Assembly: GCA_013398295.1 (NCBI GenBank)
Contig: VZSF01000874.1
Location: forward strand, 1-64,000
Direction of reading: 5' to 3'
Origin: Chionis minor
Taxonomy: Eukaryota; Chordata; Aves; Charadriiformes; Chionididae
DNA length: 64,000 bases
Position numbers and translations under genes: made by a program. The notes under the pieces are model-generated. The model saw only the letters and a list, made by a program, of their open reading frames with translations, was not told the origin of the DNA and did not search any database. This document shows positions 24,130 through 36,132 of the stretch, piece by piece (the first letter of the stretch is position 1; each line of letters opens with the position of its first letter).

Positions 24130-27100
24130 CTTCACATTCAGAAGCCTTTGCAAATTTCTCTTTTTAGAAGACCAGAATATCATATACTTTACCTTTCGTT
24201 AATTGTACTGAAGAAACGGAGTGCAATGAGCCTTCTTTTTTTCCTAAAAATGGATTGCAGTCATGATTCCTTTATTATCCTCTACCCTTATCAAACTTCA
24301 ACAAAGCTATCTGAAACTCAATGTTTTATGTATTTGAATCGACCTTCTCTTTTCATTTCACCATGTTCCTCTTGAACTACTTCTATTCTTTCATTCTCTG
24401 ATGCACATCTCCTTCCATTTTCAGGTTCTTGCCAAATGCCTCTATATGTGAACTACAGTTCTAATTCTATATAAACGTCTGTCAAAGTTGAAGATAAAGT
24501 ATCAAGGATATGTTGGGTTTATCTGAATTAATTTTCACTTATAACATGTTTATGTTAAAACTAATCAGTTTTATTAAAAGCTTTTTTTTTTTCAACACAG
24601 CAGTAATTGTTTCATTACTATTGTTTCTGACATTATCATTACTAAAATCAGCATATACATAACTGAGGAACATAGAAAAAGAAATGGTTTTTAACATTGC
24701 TGGGATAGGAAAAACATTACATTACATATAAAATGCAAGGCTTCTGAGGAAACCTAAGTCTAAAACCTGATGCAAATGAAACTTAACAGAAAAAAAGAAC
24801 TACCTTCCCTGTGAATATTGGCTAAAATGTGGAATAAATGCAAAACAAATAAATGTACAGACCATGCCTATGCTAGCAAATATGCATGAGGGAACCAGGC
24901 TGAGGTATGGCACCTGTATCTTGTTTAACTGTTCCCATGCTCCTTGGCATGGTTTTGGTTCAAGAGAGCTGGCACAGAGACACGGGTTGGGACCAAGTAT
25001 GGGCTAGTTAATAAACAAGCACCTGGGATTCAGTACATGGTGTCAAGGGCTAGGAGATCTCAGCTGGATGCACATGTGCCAGTGAACAGTCCCTGTCCTG
25101 CTTTATCTACTAGGAGAAATATAACTTGGGTTCACCTGTTGTGGAAATTCTCTTTTGAAATCCTGTAACTACTGTAGCAAATGATTTTACAGATGGGAAA
25201 GTTCATTGAGACAAGAAGCTCTAAGAAATATTCTACCACACATATAAAAAGAGAATGCCAGACACATTGACATGATCAGTTGACTCTGAGGATTGTTCCT
25301 TCTTAAGAGACAGAATCATGACACGACCGTTAATATACTGAGATTTATGCATTTATATTCTTCACTGAACTACTTTTGCCTACTTTACAGCAACCAATTA
25401 TTTGGAGAGAAGTTTCAGATTTTAAAATAATCATTTCACAAAGGGAAAATTTAAAATCCATTTACAAAGTCAGAAAATTTGGTGTTGTGCATTCCTTCAC
25501 TAGGCTGGAAGATGCCAGACAGAACAGCATTTAGCACTTCTACGCATAACCAAAGTGTTCACACAATCTGTTATACTGAACTCATTTATTCCTAGGAATC
25601 TGTGACACAAACCTGATAAAAACAAACTACTGACTTTTAAGTTGCTTGTATCTCAAAAGCAGATGGAAATTTTGACGCAGATGATCTCTTGGTGGGTGTG
25701 ATTCCAAGGCCAAAGGAATAGAAAGGAATTCTTCTGGTTTCTCAGTTAGAATAGTTCTAGAGCTGTACAATGTTACTTAAAAATCATATAAAGAGTTGCA
25801 TTAGCACAATGAATTGGAAAATAAACATTTTTCAGTATGAATATCTCAGTAGAGGTGGAGAAGGGGAAGGAAAGAAAGATGATGCATCAGTGCAAGATTA
25901 GCACATGAACTCTTAATCATACTCTTCTAAAACATATACTTCATCTATGGGGTGCTGGTCCTCCAAGGACTCAGCAACAAGACACTACAAAAGAATCATC
26001 CTGCTAATGCATTGAAAGTTGTCATAGAAATAATAATGAATTTTTCCTTTAATGTGGTTGTTAAATGTGAGATGACTCACCCTTGATCACAATCTTCCTT
26101 ATGGCAAGTCAAGTTTGAACTTTGCTTGATGAAAAAGAAAAAAGTTCAGATCCACTTTTAGTTTGTCTGAACTTAATGATGTGGTAAGAGTGATATCTAT
26201 CCCTCCCACAGGCAGCTGATCTGAAGTAACTGAGTAAAGATGAGAATTTGGAAGCAAGGAGGGAAAGGTTCTGCATGCTCCCTTATTATCTGCAGGCATC
26301 AGATCTCTAGCAGAGCTGCCTAAGCCGCACCGATTTTTTTCATTTCTGTCCTGGCAATTTCATTGCAGGATGATTTATGTGATTCCTGCCCAGGTGGTCT
26401 GTTGCTGAAATGTTCTTCCCACCACTGAAGAACTGAACATTTGACTCAGGGTTAAAAAGATTACCAGGCATCAGGCCACTGAGGATTAAGTGTTGCAACA
26501 TGGAGTAGTATCGAAAACTTCCAAGGATCTGGGGCTAAATAGCATCCAAGTTACCACCACTGGAAATAATAGGGAATGCTGAAATAAAATCTTGGGATAA
26601 GTCCAAAAAGCATCAACTTGCATCTTGGTTTAGTACAGAGAACAAGCAATTTCATTATGTTTCTGTTCATTTTCATTTATGTTTTAAAAATATATTAAAA
26701 CCTGATTGAATTTGACAGATTCTGGTGCAGGAAACTATTTAAACACAGGTTGGTAGAGTGAAAATAAGCCGCAGTTGCACTGATTTTTCAGATCAACCAA
26801 ATGAATCGCTTGATGGGAATGGTAGAATGAGATGGAACTAAGAAAACATTTTTGATATTACACCGTATCTGCTTTTAATAAAACCATATTTTGTATAATT
26901 AATTCATTATTATTTGTTAACTAGAAATATAATACAGTATTTTCTGACTTGAATAACAAAAAAAATCTGTGACCAGCAATAGAAAAAAATTCTCTTTAAC
27001 TTATTTTCTCCTTTTAAGACACATATTCATTAAAATACGTTTTTCTACTTTTCACAGAAATTGAACCAGTTACCTCAGAATTAGGTTAAGCTTGATTTTA

Positions 27101-30100
27101 TGTTGCTTTTAGTTTTCATATGTTATATTATATTAATTCTTTAATGTTGTCATTATTTTCTTAAAAATGGAAGAAATGAGTTAATACCTCGCTGTTCACT
27201 GAATAAGCTTAGTTGCACAGAAAAAAAAGACAGTAACAATGTAATCTTCTTCCTTTTCCCTTCTCATATTTTTGATATGTTTCTATCAGTCCCTTATAAG
27301 TCAGATCTTACTGGTTTGTATAACAGCCTAGGCACTAGTTCACTATCTGTACTGATTTCTTGTACCTTGGTATATCAGTTTTCTTCATTGTTTCTTTCCT
27401 AACATCACTGCTGGGAAAGTACTTCAGACTACATTACGTTTGTTACATGATGTTATTGTCTTCAAAAAAAACCAACCAAACCCGAGTCAAACATTTGGCA
27501 ACTGAATAATGACAGGAGTATTAAAAACCTTATTTTGACTATAGTTTTAGTCTGACAACTATTGAGAAACTTCTCAAGTTTCTCAGGGAGTTCTTTTTAC
27601 TCACCTCTCAAAGAAGTCCTTGCTAACACTAGACTTCTCTTTTTCTTCTCCAAAAAGCAGGGAACTAAAAGGTGGTAAAGAGGAAGTTCAAGCACTAAGA
27701 GGGCTTCTTCCACCTCACTAAATCTGCATGAACCCCAAGGACGTTCAGACTTGCACATTTAAAGAGTTAGGGAAAGTTTAGAGATCACCCTCTTGCCGTG
27801 GACATAGATGGCTCCAACAATGAGGGGTAAAGAAATGCAAGTTCCTAGTGATTAAGGCAGTCTGCGAGACTTTTTTGGAGAAAGCATTTATTTTTCATAT
27901 TAGTCCTCAGTACCAACGATAGCTGATACTTTCCAAAATCATGTTAGAATGTCACCTAGCAATCTCCTGCCAGCCTTTCCTTTACAAATTCCACTCAGGA
28001 GCTAAAGTATACATTTGAAATTCTACTACAATAAATATTTACTGGTACCTTATTTAGACATTGAAGGAGATGACAAAGTGGCCAGCTTGTTCTCAGGGAT
28101 ATTGTGTCCTCTGCTTTGCCTACTGCTTTACAAATCAGTTCAGATCCCCTTCTATAAGCATTATGAACAAACCTCTGAAGCATCCTCAGAGGTTACTTTT
28201 CCTTAACAGTGTTGATAATATCAGCAAAACATTGCTCCAAGAGCTGGTCAGCACTGAGGAAACAGTATCTGTGAATGTCACAAAAGATCATTTTACATTT
28301 TCAAGATGCTGGCAAAAGCTTCAGTGGGAGACTGTGAATGCTGCAGTGCATTAAAATTGCAAGTGAACAGAAGAAAAATATCAGTACAAGTATTTAGAGA
28401 ACATATTACTCTGGCCTGTGAAAAATGTAAATTAACGCTGCCTCAGATCTATGGTGATTACAAAAGGATAGAAAGACAATGTGGTGATGATAATAACAAA
28501 ACAAGCTAAAACATAATCCTGTCGTAATTAGGGAAAACAACCATACTATCTGATGTTCAGCCACTGCTTAGATGCCCAAGTCCCTGTCCATCACCCAGAC
28601 TGTTTACTCTTTAGTACTAGCCAAACATTTTATAATTTTAAACTTTTCCACGTTGCTGTTAAAATTCCACAAGTGCCTGAATTTCAATACTGAGTGGTTT
28701 AAAAACCCTCAGTATAGGGAGATGATTGCCTCCATCATCCAGAAGGCTGAGTTCTGTTGTAGCGTCTTGAGGCCTGTGGCAGTGATGTTAATTGCAAATA
28801 AAGCCTTTGTTTTACTGTGATTATTTAAATCGTCAATCTGGAAGGAGAAGTAGCAAAAAAGATCAAATATTTTATTACAAAAAGTACTTGGCTCAAAGTC
28901 ATTGGGGCTCCGTTCCTGATGACTAATCCAAAAAACAAATTTTCCAAGCATAAATACTCCCACCTGCATGGCCAAACCATGAGGACAGAGACCTAAAGCC
29001 TTTTGAAGACTCTCCTAGCACCATGACTCAAGTGTCCATTGCGACACCGTTGCCCCTTAGTAAGCAGGAACAGAGCGCCTCTCAGAGGCTGCCCCACTAC
29101 TCCGTCCTGGGGCTCACAGGGTTAGAACATCTGAAGCTGCAGTTAGCCAAGGATGAGTTTACTCCCTGGATAGTGAGCACCTGAATGGTTAAAGTTACTT
29201 GACAAAAACAAGATTTCCTGAGACATGAGTCCTTCAGAAAGCAACTAAACATGCTGCACTCCAAATGGGTGGGTATATTTAATTTTTGATCTGTAACAGT
29301 AACTCTTATCCTGGGAAAGGAAGCTTCTGGACTGACTTCACACTCTTTTACCTCTCCTCACTAACAGTCTGTGAAACTCAGGCCCTAGACACAGGTCTGA
29401 CCTCTCTGCTGGGATAAACACGTGGCTTAGGTTTTGCAGTGCCTAGAGACTCTGTGGGCCTGTGTATATATATGTGTGCTGTGCCTCACGCGGTTTTCAT
29501 ACAGAGCCTTTTTGAAAATCTGAAGTGTCATAAATCTGTTCTAAAAGTATGGAAATTACTTGAAGTTAGTCATTTGTTTCTCATAAGGATCATCTTAGCA
29601 GCTCATAGTGAAACAGGCCAATATATAAATCAAAACAAATACATGGCACAACAAATTAGGGTTTTTTTGAAAACCTGCTTTAAATATGTGCGTCTTTTCA
29701 GGCATCTGTGTGGCATTAATTGTGTAGTGATTTTATATAAACAAGGAGCAATTGCAGTTACTGTTAATTCTAGAGGTTTTTTATGTAATATCAACATGAC
29801 TGGGAAAAAAGTTGAATGGCAAACATGCTTTCTTGAATGATTAGCAAATAAATAAAGATTGCATTTGTTCATGGTTTTCTGTTCTCACAGAAAGTAAGTA
29901 TATCTGCTCAGAATTAAGTAAGAAAGAAAAGGATTAATCACAAATGGAAGCAATATATAAATCACTTCACCTGCTGTTCTCTTTCTGGTTCACTACAATT
30001 CTTGGCTGCTTCTATGTTATTCAGCATGTTCTGAATGCCAGTTAGCGCATTATGAAATCCCATCCTCCTAAGAGACTGAACATCCACAGAGCAGACGGAA

Positions 30101-31080
30101 AGAACAGAGGAAAAGAAGGAAAAAGAAAGTATGCAGGCTCCAATCTCTAATGTACAGTTAAAACTACCAAGAGGCAATTGTTGTCTTGGAAAATTATTAC
30201 AATATTTGTTCAAAAGTTAATAGCTCCTGTCAAACAAGTACTTTTTTCTTTTTTCCTCTTTCTTTTTTCTTTTTTTTTTTTTTCTGTTTAATGTTATAGT
30301 GCATGTCTCTGCCTTCTCAGTTTCAAGATTTTCTTCTGCACTCTGTTGGGATTTTTTACTTTTATATTGGTCAGACTTTTAGGCACAAAGTAACCAGGTG
30401 CAAAAATCTTCTCTGGTGTAATCCCTCCTACAGGACAGAAAGTTTTTATACGATAATGTTAGTCATCAGTGACCAGCTGCAATTTCCTCATACTGTTGTT
30501 GCATATGGACCTTGCTGGGAGTGAGTGCATATCATAAAAAGCCACTGTGTATCCACATGAGGTATTCTGCAAGGAGCTAGGAGCTGTTTTGCAGGTGACA
30601 AGATAAAACCGTCCAAGCTTTCCAGTCGTTCTCTGCCTTATTACTGGCTTCTTGAAATAGAATTGAGTGCTATGGAAACAAAAAATCCTTCCTGATTTTA
30701 GATCTTTGGGAATTGTGGTTTTTCAATGTCTTATGCGCAATTAGTCATTTACATGAATATTGTAAATACTTATGTCTTTGAAGTTCCTGGGTCCCTGGAA
30801 CTGGGACCAGCAGAGCACTGGTATTTCTTCCTTACTAAGTAGATAGATGAGTTTTGATAAAACAGAAAGTATCTGTCTTCAATGTATTAATTTTTATGTG
30901 CTTATAACAATAATCCAAGCTTTATGAAGTCTGTAGATACCTAACATATTCATGTCACTCAGATGTTAGAACTTAAACTCTGCCTATTCATAGTTCATAT
31001 CCTAGTGCTGTCATAAAACAGAAGTCATTCTTTCACAAAGAAAATTTAGGTTTTTTCACAAACTTTTGTAGCTGAAATGT
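24130..31080. other. Long unique AT-rich stretch, no gene seen
   Basis: Nearly 7 kb without a recognisable transposon. The longest ORF is 133 codons (29439-29840, plus), opposed by an 80-codon ORF on the other strand; neither is recognisable. A slightly more GC-rich patch lies at about 28980-29160. A pyrimidine-rich tract (30241-30284) is listed separately. No exon could be supported. Confidence 0.4.
30241..30284. repeat. Pyrimidine-rich tract ending in a long T-run
   Basis: CTTTTTTC-type units followed by about 16 T. It resembles a polypyrimidine tract, but without a following AG and open frame it is not evidence of an exon. Confidence 0.75.
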
Positions 31081-31081
31081 C

Positions 31082-31130
31082 GGGGGGGGGGGGGGGGAGG
31101 GGGGGGGGGAAGGAGAGAGGGGAGGAGAGG
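31082..31130 (+). repeat. Poly-G tract, G-quadruplex-prone
   Basis: Sixteen G (31082-31097), one A, eleven G (31099-31109), then a G/A-rich tail to 31130. On the plus strand this satisfies the four-G-run rule for a G-quadruplex several times over. Homopolymer length here is likely polymorphic and also error-prone in sequencing. No gene or promoter is visible beside it. Confidence 0.9.
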
Positions 31131-33264
31131 TGCTGAGGAAAAACAGGGGAAGTCTCTGGCCTTCAAAATTCAGCCCCAGAAGTTTCAGTCATACAGGTTA
31201 AAGACAGACCAAATATTGGGCAATCCTCAATAGTCCTTGTGAATAGTGCTTATAAAATATTATGTAAAATGGTCTACATTTTTTTCCTTCTTTGACTGAC
31301 TAATTTCAAGTTTATAGTCATTGAACTGATACCATTAAAAAGGACAGACACCATGTTTTCAGCTTTGGAGAGATGTCACCTTTTACACATACTTTATCAA
31401 TTTTGATCTCAATATGCTGTCTTTGTAAACAAGAAAGGCCGTGAAGAATACTGTTTGGGTGAAAGGGAAAGAATATTGGACTTGAGATCTGCAATCTGGA
31501 ATGCAATGAGAAATTTACCTTCACGATTTCAAGAAGAGAAGAATAGCTAGCCTTGAAAATAGAATGTAAATCAAAGTGCTTTGCAATGCTTGCTCATATT
31601 TTTCCTTCCCTTGTCTCAGTTAGAAAGAATAGTTCTACTTTAACTTCATCAGCAACAAGAGAACACTGAGGTTTGGTTGGTCTTTTTCATTTTCTTTCCT
31701 ATTTAAAACAAACACACTTTGTTTACTGTAGCAAGTAAACATCAATAGCTGACTTACATATAAATGTAAACTTACTCTATTTTCTCTCCATGTAAAATAT
31801 TTTTTGGCTCTTTTCAGTAGGCTCTGGGCCAACAGTAGAAACCCAAGAGAAAATGTCGGCTGTGAATGCCCAGAGGGTAAGTTTTTACAGGGGAAAAAAA
31901 CCCCTTTCATTCAAAGCAGTCATGTTTAGATATTATTTTTTTTTCCTGGAAAAATGCTGCTAGTTTTGTCATGAGTTGACAGAACTCCATGGTTACAAGT
32001 ATATTCTCTGGTTGTGATGGCAGTCACAAGAAACTCAAGTGAGGAGATATATTATTTCTGCTACTGGTATAACCTTGAAATAAGCTGTTATCATCAATGT
32101 AGTTTAGTGGTCTTGAAAAGCAGTAGGTTGATAGGCCAAGAAGGTCTTCTAGTTTTTTGTAGTCCAACTTTGTGCAAGACTTGACCCGCTCAATATAATT
32201 CAAGGATACATGCCAGGATACACAAGTGAGGTAGCTGTGTGCATCATATCTGTAAGACCAATAGAGGTTTAGAAACTGAGTTTTACCTGATTCCTTCTAT
32301 GCCCAGCAGGAGAAGCTTAGACACCAAGACTCCTGCTGAATGGATGCTCTGATCACTTGGGCATTTAAATACCTTAGTAATCTAAACCTAATCTGGTTTT
32401 CTTTCCCGAATCATGGTTTTATTTTGTTTTGTATTTTCTACTTGTTCTGCTATGATGTGACATGGTAAATCGCCCAACACTGCAAGTCAGGTCCAGATTC
32501 AAGCCAGTAAAATTTAATATCTCCAACTGAGTGCCCACACACTCATACCCCTTCTGAAAATGAATGCATTTATGTTGATAGATTTGGTTGCTTTTTTTGT
32601 TGTTGTTTATTTTCCCCAAACTCACCTTCTATGTGGTGAAATGACAGGAGTGCTTCATTCTGCAAGGGCCTTTTTAAATCCGTATTCTAGCATGACTGCC
32701 TGAGTACAGTGAGAGAACAATGACCTTTTCCTTTCTTTCAGCACTGTGAGCAGCAAGTTCCTTTCAAATGCTCTAGCATCCAAATACTGTGCTGCCTCAT
32801 TTCAGGTTAAGCATGTGCTTAAATATATTACTGTACTGAGATGCAAATGATGAGCTATTTTAGCATAGCTGTTCCTGAGCCAAGTTATTTATGAGCCAAT
32901 AATATCTATGGAACTGTACAAGGCCTAGAATAAAGTTCATGTAATGAAGCGTTTATAAAGTAGACACAAGCAAAGCTAAGAAAAGATACACACCCAAAAA
33001 AAAGTTATTACCACTGTCACTCACAGATGACAATTTCTCTCGAATCACTGGGTAGGTCTTGAATCTGCATTAAATCTTAGCAAAGTTAGCTGAAATTCTC
33101 TATGACTTTTGTAAATTCTCCTCCCTTAAAAGTCAGATCTGTGCTGTTACCCATGGTACCAAAATGCGCTATTTTGGGGTACTTTTTGGAAACTAGCAGC
33201 TTTATGAGGTATTTTGCCTGTATTTGAGGTATTTATTTCTTTTTTGATCCTTACTTTTCAGTAA
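31131..33264. other. Unique DNA, no gene seen
   Basis: AT-rich, ORFs up to 91 codons (31635-31910, minus), none recognisable. A faint CR1-like phrase near 32150-32190 was judged too weak to call. Confidence 0.4.
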
Positions 33265-33267
33265 CTG

Positions 33268-33400
33268 CACATAGGGCCTGGATGCCATTGTGCTTGATAC
33301 TGTGCTGAAGACAAAGATGACTCGTGTCCCCACCTGTCGACACTGTCAGGCAGGTTACATCTGAGCTGCTGACAGACGGAGGGGAAACATGAAGGCATGA
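33268..33400 (+). mobile_element. Possible ancient amniote interspersed repeat relic
   Basis: Contains CATTGTGCTTGATACTGTG, then a TGTCCCC-type phrase, then GACAGACGGAGGGGAAAC. In that order and rough spacing these recall an old MIR/L2/CR1-like repeat common in reptile and bird DNA. Similarity is from memory and interrupted. A 125-codon minus-strand ORF (33258-33635) crosses the relic, which argues against that ORF being a gene. Confidence 0.33.
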
Positions 33401-34823
33401 TCTGGGATTCACAGACAGTTACAGCCTCATCACTAAGCAAACCCCAAAAATGACTAATCTCAATATCAGGAGAACTGTGAGTTCTATTTAACCTGCTTCG
33501 TTCAATTTCCCTCTCACCGAAAGTAAAGGTAATGCTTGCGTCCATGTTAGATTTGACATGGAAATATTGGGATGCTGATACGGGAAGGTTCGGGGGAGAG
33601 GTTATAGCACATGGACAGTAAATATGGTGGCTCAAGTCTGACCAGGAGCTTAAGGAACATATGTTTCCAGGAAATATTCACTGCATTGCATTTGGTGGGT
33701 AAAAAAGGCTTTTAAAAATGGTGGTTGGGTCCTTAGAATCAGATAGACACATCCTCCAATTTCTCATTAATTTCCAGTTGTTTGGATCCATATGAGACTT
33801 CTCAAAATACATCCTGCTTTGATTTAGATCTGACCATCATAAGTGATGTCAGCACCACCGCCAGGTTCTTTATTTGCAGACATGGAACAGCATCTAACTG
33901 AAAAAGTGAAACACTTGCCAGTATCAGTCAGGTGATTTCTCCAGCAGGGACCCACAAAACACAGCCTGGTACAGACAAAACACTGCATTTAACTTTCCAA
34001 GTGAATGGAGGATGTGCTGCTGTGTTATAGGAAGATTGATTTGGTGCCATCCCAATAAAGGCTGATTTTCAAATTTTTATAGGCACGTTTGACTACTGCA
34101 GTAAAACACGCTAGCCTGAATGCTGCAATGTTTCAGTCAAGTCACTCAGTAGGGCGAAACCAGAATACTGGGTGTTACAGCTTGCCTGCAAGCAGCACTG
34201 TCCTCCAGAGACAAAAACATTGCTGGTTAGAAAACTGCATGTAAATTCCCATGCAAGCACATGGATAAGTGAGGAAATGAAAATTGTAAGCAGCCTCAGG
34301 GAAAACTTGCAAAAGAGTGTTCTATGGCAGTTCTGAGGAAGTGTGAATGTTAGGCAGCCAGGAAATTCAAGATTAAGGTTGCTCTTTCAAACTCTGCCAG
34401 GCTTCTGCAAGTATGAAAACGCAGAGATAAGGCAGCTTAAGCAGTTCTTAACATTGCCTGAGTTATGAAGCCCAAAGCAAACAATCCATGTCATATAAAT
34501 ACAGCATTACGAAAGTTGCAACTAACTGATAAGTTTTCAAAACTCTTAACAATAACAGGTAGCACTTTGCATGTATAAATCAGATATCCCACCACATTCT
34601 GAATGAAGCCTCTTTAAGTCTGTGCTATCATTTTGGCTTCAAACTGTTGAAACAGGCTCCTTGTACTCTCCTTTGAGCACCAGTTGCTCTAGGGAAAACA
34701 TGTGGTCCATGGAGCCTGCAAGGGGACATGGTGGCACTATGAGCTTGCATTCACCAGTGGGGAATGCCTGGCAGTTCCCCTGCTGCCCAGTAATAAATGC
34801 TACCCCCAGAACTGAGGCTGAGG
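33401..34823. other. Unique DNA, no gene seen
   Basis: No further repeat family, RNA gene or recognisable protein was noticed between the possible relic and the CR1 fragment beginning at 34824. Confidence 0.4.
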
Positions 34824-35196
34824 CTCACAGAATCACACAGAATCAAAGAACCGCAGGGGTTGGAAGGGACCTCTGGAGATCATCTAGTCCAACCCCCCTG
34901 CCAGAGCAGGTCCACCTGCAGCACGTTGCACAGGATGGCATCCAGGCAGGTTTGGAATATCTCCAGAGTTGGAGACTCCACCACTTCTCTGGGCAGCCTG
35001 TTCCAGTGCTCTGCCACCCTCAAAGTAGACGAGTTCCTCCTCATGTTCAGATGGAGCTTCCTATACTCAAGTTTGTGCCCGTTACCTCTTGTCCTGTCAC
35101 TGGGCATCACTGAAAAAAGACTAGCCCCCTCCTCCTGGCACCCTCCCTTTACGTATTAATAACCACTGATGGGATATCCCCTCAGTCTTGACTTGA
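34824..35196 (-). mobile_element. CR1 LINE fragment, 3' part
   Basis: A minus-strand CR1 starting with TCACAGAATCACACAGAATC and followed by the typical GGTTGGAAGGGACCTCTGGAG phrase. It retains the ORF2 C-terminus (34880-35110) with RTRGNG and WNRLPREVV, then ends at CCCCTCAGTCTTG. The tail octamer is a TCACAGAA type, unlike the CATAGAAT type of its neighbours, so it probably belongs to another CR1 subfamily. Confidence 0.9.
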
Positions 35197-36021
35197 CTTA
35201 ACAGTCAGTTAACTTTTCTGCCTGGTACTGCGTGCACGTTGCTGCCACCTATCTGAAACTTTTACCAACATTGTCTATGGTAAGGAAATGTGAATTTTTT
35301 ACAAAGTTTTTCCAAAAGATACCTGAGTGGAGATCTCATCTCTCTTTTGAGATACAGTGAGTGATGGAAACCTCATCTAATGTTAGACATCTACAGTAAA
35401 GCTGCTGAGACGTCTGTGTTAGGATAGTCATCCGGGTTTGATGTATAGGCATTGGGAAGACATGGGTGCTTCTGGGGAATGAATCATCGTATCTGGAAGT
35501 AAACAGCTAAAGTAGGTCAGATGACTCACAGACTGGAATGCCTGCTTTCTCCCTGCTGAGCGTAAAAAGTCTTCGTTGAATAGCTCAGATGTAGACATCT
35601 GCACTGCACACATCTAGCCTTAGGTGAGGTGAAACCAACTCATGTTATTATGAGTCTGCAAACAGTGTCAGGTTGGCTTTTCCAGTCTGTGAGATGTTTT
35701 GTGAAGTTCTGTTTTGATCCAAAACAGAATCCAGTTCTGAAATTTGCTGGTTATTTACCTGAACTTTAGAGGAGGGGTTCTGCCAGCTTCAGCATTCAGC
35801 AAGATACAAAACTCATGGCATCCTCACCTCGAGGGTCTTCTACCTGCCTAAAATGGCAAAGCAACGACCAAGTAAATAAAACATGTTTTGTAAACATTTC
35901 TGTTATTTGTACTGTAATAATTTTTAAATACCTTGTCTCTATTTAGCTAGGGAGTTCCCAAATATGGCAGAGAATTAGTTCCTACCCAGAAAGATGTACA
36001 TGTCAAGTTTACAGAAGCAGA
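35197..36021. other. Unique DNA, no gene seen
   Basis: About 800 bp between two minus-strand CR1 fragments. ORFs are at most 61 codons. Confidence 0.45.
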
Positions 36022-36132
36022 GATCATAGAATCATAGAATCACTTGGGTTGGAAGACACCTTCAAGATCATCAAGTCCAACCATAAACCTATGCCAAAAC
36101 CACCCCTAAACCATGTCCCTCAGCACCACGTA
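36022..36132 (-). mobile_element. Short CR1 LINE 3' fragment
   Basis: ATCATAGAATCATAGAATCAC octamers, then GGTTGGAAGACACCTTCAAG and the CR1 3' sequence up to CCCTCAGCACCACG. Only about 110 bp are present, an extreme 5' truncation typical of CR1. The GACACCTTCAAGATCATCAAG variant differs from the other copies here and suggests another subfamily. Confidence 0.88.

Noticed and set aside
32130..32200. Faint CR1-like wording (GGTCTTCTAG, GTAGTCCAAC)
   Set aside because: No octamers and no continuous similarity; chance cannot be excluded.
33258..33635. 125-codon minus-strand ORF
   Set aside because: It overlaps a likely ancient repeat relic and has no recognisable domain.
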